A program made the translations under genes and the position numbers. This document shows, in pieces, positions 57,869-64,000 of a DNA stretch of 64,000 nt (the stretch's first letter is position 1; every line of letters begins with the position of its first letter). This DNA is from Papaver somniferum. Lineage: Eukaryota > Streptophyta > Magnoliopsida > Ranunculales > Papaveraceae. The notes under the pieces are model-generated. The model did not search any database, had not been told where the DNA came from, and saw only the letters and a list, made by a program, of their open reading frames with translations. The stretch is taken from positions 114,307,120-114,371,119 of the forward strand of contig NC_039362.1 in assembly GCF_003573695.1 (NCBI RefSeq). The letters run 5' to 3'.

Positions 57869-59437
57869 TGCAAAACCGGGGGTCTAACAACCACACCCAA
57901 TATTTCGCTTAGCAATTTGTATGGACAAACTCCAATATACTTTTAAGAGAATCAACTACACAGTCAGAATCAATCTTAATGAAAGTATATCAAAGTGTTA
58001 TCCCTCACTTTCTCGATTCAATACTTACTCAAGCAAATAGAAATATGCGAGTCTAATTGAATATAAGATAAATCACTTGAACGGTACCAAAGACCAATGT
58101 TCAAGGAACAATCAATTTCAATCAACAACCAAAGGTTGGATTTCCCAATTGATCGACCAAACACACAACCTGTGATATTTCAATTATATAACCAAATATA
58201 ATGCGGAAAAGAAATAACACACACACACCAGAAGTTTTGTTAACGAGGAAACCGCAAATGTAGAAAATCCACGAGACCTAGTCCAGATTGACCATACACT
58301 GTATTAAGCCGCTACAGATACTAGCCTACTACAAACTAACTTCGGTATGGACTGTAGTTGAACCCCAATCAATATCACACTGATCCTAGGTACAGTTGCG
58401 CTCCTTACGTCCCTGATCCCAGCAGGATACTATGCACTTGATTCCCTTAGCTGATCTCACCCACAACTAAGAGTTGCTACGACCCAAAGTCGAAGACTTT
58501 AATAAACAAATCTGTGTCACACAGAAAAGTCTACGGTAATAGATAAATCTGTCTCCCACAGAAATACCTACGTGTTTTTGTTCCGTCTTTTGATAAATCA
58601 AGGTGAACAGGAACCAATTGATAACCCGGACTTATATTCCCGAAGAACAACCTAGAATTATCAATCACCTCACAATAATCTTAATCGACTAGCGAAAGAA
58701 GATACTGCATGCGGAATCACAAACGATGAGACGAAGATGTTTGTGACTTCTTTTATATCTTGCCTATCGGAGAAATCAATCTCAAGACAATCTTACGATT
58801 GTACTTAATACGATAGAAACAACAAGATCAGATCACGCAACTACAGAAAAAATAGTTGGGACTGACTTCACAATCCCAATCAAGTCTTCAAGTAGTTAAC
58901 CTACAGGGTCTCGATAGAAACCTAAGGTTAAAGGTGAATCGACTCTAGCTAATACAACTAGTATCACACAGAAGGTGTGGGGATTAAGTTTCCCAGTTGA
59001 TATAATTCTCCTTTATGAAGTCTTTCAAATCAGGGTTTGCAATATAAGTTACCTTGGTAATAAAGCATTCAATATTCACCGTTAGATGAAAACCTGATTA
59101 TATTCAAGCTAATATATTTGAACCGTTAGATCGAACTTAGCTTGTTACACACAAATAAAATACACGTTTATTTAGGTTTGTGTAACCGTACCCAAACATG
59201 TACACTTAGTTGGTTCAACATTAATTAACCAAATGGTTATCCATATGACAACTTTCATATCAACCATATTCATCTTCACCATAACTAGTTCAATGACTCA
59301 AGATAACTATTTAGAGAGTTGTTCAATTGCTTAGATCTCATAGAAGTATACAAGACACAATTGAAGCAAAAACGATTAGATTCACTCGAATCAATTCATG
59401 AATTTTATAGCCACGGTTTGCAAGTATGCATTCCTTA
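57869..59437 (-). repeat. 5' LTR of element Y, cut by insertion of Z
   Basis: From the primer-site end (TGCAAAACCGGGGGTC) to 59437, where Z begins. About 1.57 kb of the expected 2.4 kb; the rest should lie beyond the right edge of the window, after Z. Confidence 0.8.
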
Positions 59438-61821
59438 TGTTAGAGCATTGCTCATTCGAACTCGCATGCGTTGCTATCTCAAGCATGTTTGTCAATGTTA
59501 GTGATCAAAACTATAAGTCTTGATTTCTAGTCTACTATAGCTAAGGTCTCGGACTAGGATAGAAAGTGTAGTTGAGCTCAAGAACACCGTGGAAATCATC
59601 ATACAAGACGAAGGACTACTCAAGGAACTGGTGGATCTTCATCGACTAAAAGGTATGTGGATACTTGAACTTATCTATCACTCAAAAGTCTATTTATCTC
59701 CTATTTTGAGACAAAAGTCGTTTTGCTATATAGACTTTGATTATACACATTTGGTATTTTGAGCCGAGTTTATCTCGCCTATCTATTTCTCGAAATATGT
59801 GTTGGTAAGATTTCGCTTGAACCAAATTCATCTTTACCTAGTGACGAAAGTCATGTTATGTTTCAATCACTTTGAAAAATTGCTCTGACGAAAAATGGTT
59901 TGTGAATAACAACTATATAACGTCCTCTGAGAATGTTTCAATAATTGAAATGAGAGTTTAGATTATATAACCATCGGTGGATATCATCATTGTTGTGGAA
60001 ACACATATATGTATAATTCCTTATTTCTTGAACCGAAGTTTGCGAACTTTGTTTATCAAGAGAACCGGAATAGTGGCATGAACTCAGTCCGTGAACTCAG
60101 TCCGCGAACCCAGTCCACGAACTGGCGGAAGTTCTCGACCCGAGAAAATCTGCTGGAGTTTGTGAACTCCTTCGGGGAACTTAAGTCTGGGAACCCAGTC
60201 CGCGAACTTGAGTTGGTTATATCTAAAGACGGTTGTTCTTGAACTAATGTTTATATAAACTAAGGAATGCTTTTGCAAACCGTGGATATAAAGTTCATGA
60301 ACCGATTCGAGTGAATCAAACCGTTTTTGCTTCGATTGTGTCTTATGTAGTTACATAAGATCTAAGCAATTGAACAACCCTCTAACTAGTGCATTTGAGT
60401 CATTTGAACTAGTTATGGTGAAGAAGAATATGGTTGATATGAAATTGCTCATATGGCTAACCATTTGGTTAACTATTATTGAACCAACAAATGTACATGT
60501 TTGGGTACGGTTACACAAGCCTAGAAACGTGCATTTCATTTGTGTACAACAAGATAAGTTTTCGATCTAACGGTTGAGAAATATTAGCTTGAATCTAATC
60601 AGGTTTTCATCTAACGGTGAATATTGAATGCTTTGTTACCAAGCTAACATTGATTGCAAACCCTGATTTGAAAGACTATATAAGGGAGAACTCTAGTAAC
60701 TGGGAAACCTAATCCCCATACCTTACATGTGATACTAGTTGCATAAGCTAGAGTCGATTCTCCTTTAACCGTTGGTTTCTTCTCTAAACCAGGTTAACGA
60801 CTTAAAGACTTCATTGGGATTGTGAAGCCAGACCGATACTACTTTCTCGTAGTTGTGTGATCTGATCTTGCTGATTCTATCGTGTTGAGTACAATCGTAA
60901 CGATTGGCTTGAGATTGATATCTCCGATAGGAAAGATAGAAAAGTAGTCACAAACATGTTCGTTTAATCGTTTGTGATTCCACAATATCTTTTTTCACTG
61001 TGTCGATTAAGACTATTGTGAGGTGATTGATAATACTAAGCTGTTCTTTGGGTATATAAGTCTGGTTTTATCAATTGGTTCATGTTCACCTTGATTTGTC
61101 AAAAGACGGAACAAAACTCGTAGGTATATTCGTGGGAGACAGATTTATCTATTACCGTAGACTTTTCTGTGTGATACAGATTTGTTTATTAAAGTCTTCG
61201 ACTTTGGGTCGTAGCAACTCTTAGTTGTGGGTGAGATCAGCTAAGGGAATCAAGTGCGCAGTATCCTGATGGGATCAGAGACGTAGGAGCATAACTGTAC
61301 CTTGGATCAATGTGAGATTGATTGGGGTTCAACTACAGTCCAGACCGAAGCTAGTTTGGAGTAGGCTAGTGTCTGTAGCGGATTAATACAGTGCGTGTTC
61401 AATTTGGACTAGGTCCCGGGGTTTTTCTGCATTTGCGGTTTCCTTATTAACAAAATTCTGGTGTCTGTGTTATTTCTTTTCCACATTATATTTTGTTATA
61501 TAATTGAAATATCACAGGTTGGGCGTTGTTCAATCAATGAGAATATCCGACCTTTTGGTTGTTGATTTAAATTGATTGACACTTGGATATTGGTCTTTGG
61601 TACCATCCAAGTTATCTCTCTAGTACTTGATAAAGACTCGCAAATTTCTATTTGCGTGAGTATTTATCAAATCGAGAGATTGAGATATAAACTCTTTGAT
61701 ATACTTTTTATCTAGATTGAGTCTGACTGTCTTGTTGATTATCTAGAAAGTATATTGGAGTTTTTCCATACAGTTTGCTAAGCGAAATATTGGGTGTGGT
61801 TGTTAGACCCCCGCTTTTTCA
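59438..61821 (+). repeat. 5' LTR of element Z (2384 bp)
   Basis: Contains a TATA region (ACTATATAAGGG near 60674) and a U3 cluster of CAGTCCGCGAAC-type repeats (60085-60210). U5 ends at the primer site. Confidence 0.9.
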
Positions 61822-61887
61822 ATTGGTATCAGAGCAGGCAAACACGTTTAAGACCTTACAAGTCTGTGTTTGTAGCGATCTGACTCT

Positions 61888-63426
61888 ATGGACAGAGGTG
61901 CTATCTCTATTAACATACCACCAGTCTTCAATGGCTCTAATTACTTACGGTGGAAAATTGCTATGCGAGCTTTTCTTCAAGCCCGTGATTTTCAATCATG
62001 GGTATATGTTGTTAATGGCTATAATGCTCCCGTTGTGGCAGCTGGAAATGTAAACGTTCCCAAGGACATTGGTGAATACACTCCTGCCGAGATACTTGCT
62101 GCAAAGAAAAATTCTGACGGTTTGAATGCTATTATACATGCCATTACCCCAAATCTTCAGCACCATGTGTCAAATTGCACTAAGTCTAAAGAAGCTTGGG
62201 ATATCTTAGAAACCGTATTTGAAGGTAACTCCAGTGAAAAGGAAGCTAGGCTTCAAAACCTAAATTCCGATTGGGAAAACCTTCGTATGGCAGATGAGGA
62301 TACATTTGATGAGTTTAATCACAGAGTGTCCGAAATTGTTAATGCATCTTTTTCATTGGGTAAGACTATTTTTGAAAAGGACATTGTGATGAAAATTTTC
62401 AGATCGCTGCCATCTAGATACGACTCTAAGAAGCATGCCATCGTTGAGGGAAATAACCTTGATAATATCTCCAGAAATACGCTGGTTTGGAAGCTTAAGA
62501 TCTTTGATCACGAACATTCATCCAAAACTAAGGATGTTGCGTTCAAAGCACTAAAGGACACAAAATTACTTGATAAAAGTAAAAAAGTGTATATCTATGA
62601 AGATGATCACTCTGAGACAGATTCATCAGATGAAGATCTTGAAAAGTCAGTCTCGATGATCACAAGACAGTTTAGGGATCTTCTGTTGAAGAGAAGTAAA
62701 CGGTTCTCCAGAGATAAGTCTAAAGCATCAGTTAAACCTCATAATCGTATTCCTCCTAAAAACAGGGAAACAAATGAAACTGATGACGAGGATATTCCTC
62801 AGTGCTTTAAGTGTAAGGGATTTGGTCATTTTGCAAACGAGTGCCCAAATCGTAGAAAATACACTGGGAACAAAGGTCTTGCTGCAACTCTTGATGAAAT
62901 GTATGACAACTATGATTCTAATGAAGACGAGAAATCAAGTGTTGCACTTCTTGGTGAAAATATTAATTTTGATAATTGTAGCAATACATACATCAATCTT
63001 GATATTCTTTTAGAAGAAAATCCAACTAATCTGGAAGAAAAAATTGACCCATTCTTTGGAAACTGTATTTGTAATGTTTCAGGTTCCACTATGTGTCTAG
63101 CTGCATGCACACCTCTGAAGCCTGACTTTTATCCAAGATTGACGTGCTCATATTGTTCTCTAAGGGGTCATGAACTTTCAAAGTGTTACAAGTATAAACA
63201 CCAATTGAGGCACGTCAACAAACTTCAACGAAGAGCAAATCAATTAGAAAATAAGCTTAAACTTGCTCAGAAGACCGTTGAGGTATGTAAGATTTTATCT
63301 TCGTTTAAGAAGTTAGTTTCCAAGGAAAAGAAAATATGGTCGAGTCGTTTTGATAGACAGAGGTCTGTGGATTCCTCCCAAGAGGAAAATAGTGGACAAA
63401 TTGTTGTTCACCGCAACGCAACTTAA
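61888..63426 (+). CDS. Copia gag of element Z (UBN2/DUF4219 type, two zinc knuckles)
   Basis: 512 residues, uninterrupted. Residues 1-60 match the DUF4219-like start (PPVFNGSNYLRWKIAMR). UBN2 capsid-like domain to about 220 (SKEAWDILETVFEG, IFRSLPSRYDSKKHAI). An acidic linker and a basic tract follow. CCHC knuckle 1, CFKCKGFGHFANEC, starts at about residue 306. A second CCHC knuckle, CSYCSLRGHELSKC, starts at about 420, then a coiled coil. It packages element RNA. The stop at 63424 comes before any protease DSG motif. This is the only intact gag of the family in the window and could serve other copies in trans (inference). Confidence 0.92.
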   Translation: MDRGAISINIPPVFNGSNYLRWKIAMRAFLQARDFQSWVYVVNGYNAPVVAAGNVNVPKDIGEYTPAEILAAKKNSDGLNAIIHAITPNLQHHVSNCTKSKEAWDILETVFEGNSSEKEARLQNLNSDWENLRMADEDTFDEFNHRVSEIVNASFSLGKTIFEKDIVMKIFRSLPSRYDSKKHAIVEGNNLDNISRNTLVWKLKIFDHEHSSKTKDVAFKALKDTKLLDKSKKVYIYEDDHSETDSSDEDLEKSVSMITRQFRDLLLKRSKRFSRDKSKASVKPHNRIPPKNRETNETDDEDIPQCFKCKGFGHFANECPNRRKYTGNKGLAATLDEMYDNYDSNEDEKSSVALLGENINFDNCSNTYINLDILLEENPTNLEEKIDPFFGNCICNVSGSTMCLAACTPLKPDFYPRLTCSYCSLRGHELSKCYKYKHQLRHVNKLQRRANQLENKLKLAQKTVEVCKILSSFKKLVSKEKKIWSSRFDRQRSVDSSQEENSGQIVVHRNAT

Positions 63427-63732
63427 TTATGTTGTTGTTGTAAATCTTGTCTCATGTGCCTGATCAAAAGAGACAATGATTTTGTACCTCCTAGGCTTTA
63501 GGAATTTTTTTTTTCTTCTTTTCTTAGTTTTTTTGTTTCCCATGTCTATCAACAAAAGAAAGGATTATTTTCGATAATTCTACTCTCTCTAGGGTTCAGA
63601 GTTGTGCGTACACGAACCTGTTAAAAGGTTGCGTAACCCTACATTCCTTTTTCCTTCTCTGTAACCTCTTTTTTATCTCAAGACTACTTGTTGAGCTTAA
63701 ATTGTGGTTTCCTCTCACAAACCCATACGTCT
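63427..63732 (+). other. gag-ORF2 spacer of element Z
   Basis: T-rich spacer with ACCTGTTAAAAGGTTGCGTA at about 63617. A similar block precedes ORF2 of element Y (minus strand near 56300). Not coding. Confidence 0.5.
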
Positions 63733-64000
63733 ATGGATACTCCAAGCATGATGTCTTCTGATGGAAAAGATGTTCATATGATTGTTAAGCCATCAGTCAT
63801 GAAGGAAAAATAAAAATCTCCGTTAGCTCCGACATTGAAAAGAAAAAGAAGGAATATGAGGAAGCCAAGAGCCGTTCCTTCAAACTCTCAGAAGTTCTCT
63901 GATGTTCTTGAAGTGTTGAAAGAGATGCGAAAGTAGATTCAACAAATAAAGGCTTTTGTGTTTAAGACTCATGAAATTCAGAAGGCCCTGATTCGACATT
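63733..64000 (+). pseudogene. ORF2 of element Z, two in-frame stops, runs off the window
   Basis: ATG at 63733 (MDTPSMMSSDGKD). The same frame meets TAA at 63811-63813 and TAG at 63934-63936 but keeps a coiled-coil pattern (SQKFSDVLEVLKEMRK, then IQQIKAFVFKTHEIQKAL). Layout matches ORF2 of A and Y: polar N-terminus, basic linker, amphipathic helix. Function unknown. Confidence 0.5.

Larger units (their letters stand above)
46058..59437 (-). mobile_element. Old copia element Y, split by X and cut by Z
   Basis: On the minus strand: truncated 5' LTR (59437 to 57869), primer site, gag-position ORF (57801-56698), then element X as an insertion, then ORF2 (47354-46914) and the 3' tail to about 46058. 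The GTATG target duplicate of X proves that 56165 and 47356 were once adjacent. No pol is present. The 3' LTR is missing on the left. Confidence 0.8.
59438..64000 (+). mobile_element. Copia element Z: 5' LTR, gag, ORF2; continues past the window
   Basis: LTR 59438-61821 (TGTTAGAGC...TTTTTCA), primer site TGGTATCAGAGC (61824-61835), gag 61888-63426, then ORF2 from 63733. The LTR of Y is interrupted after CCTTA (59433-59437), the likely left target duplicate. Where pol would normally follow gag, only ORF2 appears. A copia pol beyond 64000 cannot be excluded, but element A shows gag, ORF2, tail with no pol. Confidence 0.85.

Overview
This is nuclear DNA from a flowering plant, most likely a eudicot with a large, repeat-rich genome; I cannot name the species. 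The evidence is a chloroplast-type pentatricopeptide-repeat (PPR) gene, GT-AG introns, an intact Tat-lineage Ty3/gypsy retrotransposon with a second (archaeal-type) RNase H, several Ty1/copia elements primed by initiator-Met tRNA, hAT- and Stowaway-like MITEs, and AT-rich intergenic DNA. No rRNA or tRNA gene, organellar insertion or CRISPR array was recognised.

Layout. 1-4910: minus-strand end of a copia element with 2.4-kb LTRs (element A). 4911-8590: a tandem array, a truncated plus-strand piece of the same copia family, and MITE-like repeats. 8730-10242: a non-autonomous TIR element (element 1). 10.2-19.1 kb is the host gene island: an intact single-exon PPR gene (10675-12840, plus; LPE1-like) and, convergent with it, a four-exon gene (13932-18998, minus) whose large exon is broken by many frameshifts. 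Element 2 (19116-20505) and element 3 (20600-21829) are relatives of element 1. 22.0-22.85 kb is an array of about 18 imperfect palindromes, followed by an 85-nt near-perfect hairpin (22884-22968). 22.97-25.1 kb holds no supportable gene. 25118-38064 is a young, complete Tat element with 5-bp target duplications, gag-protease, pol, and a six-exon gene on the opposite strand. 38.1-42.4 kb is a degraded minus-strand coding relic split by a solo copia LTR. 43.0-46.1 kb holds two truncated LTRs. 46.1-59.4 kb is old copia element Y (minus), split by complete element X (47356-56165), whose 5' LTR carries a hAT-type insertion. 59438 to the window end is element Z (plus), inserted in the LTR of Y.

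Two things stand out. First, copia elements A, X, Y and Z share LTR, primer site and leader but carry no pol between the LTRs where this can be seen. They encode differing gag-position proteins and, in A, Y and Z, a small coiled-coil second ORF, so they look like a modular non-autonomous family mobilised in trans. Second, several unrelated-looking repeats (elements 1-3, the 4.9-5.9 kb array, the 22 kb array) share one design: a short motif of about 8 bp repeated many times in alternating orientation, so a transcript would fold into serial hairpins. In addition, the Tat element's antisense gene reads as a clean spliced frame of 1129 codons, and the palindromes at 8535-8587, 21306-21360 and 22884-22968 deserve small-RNA checks.
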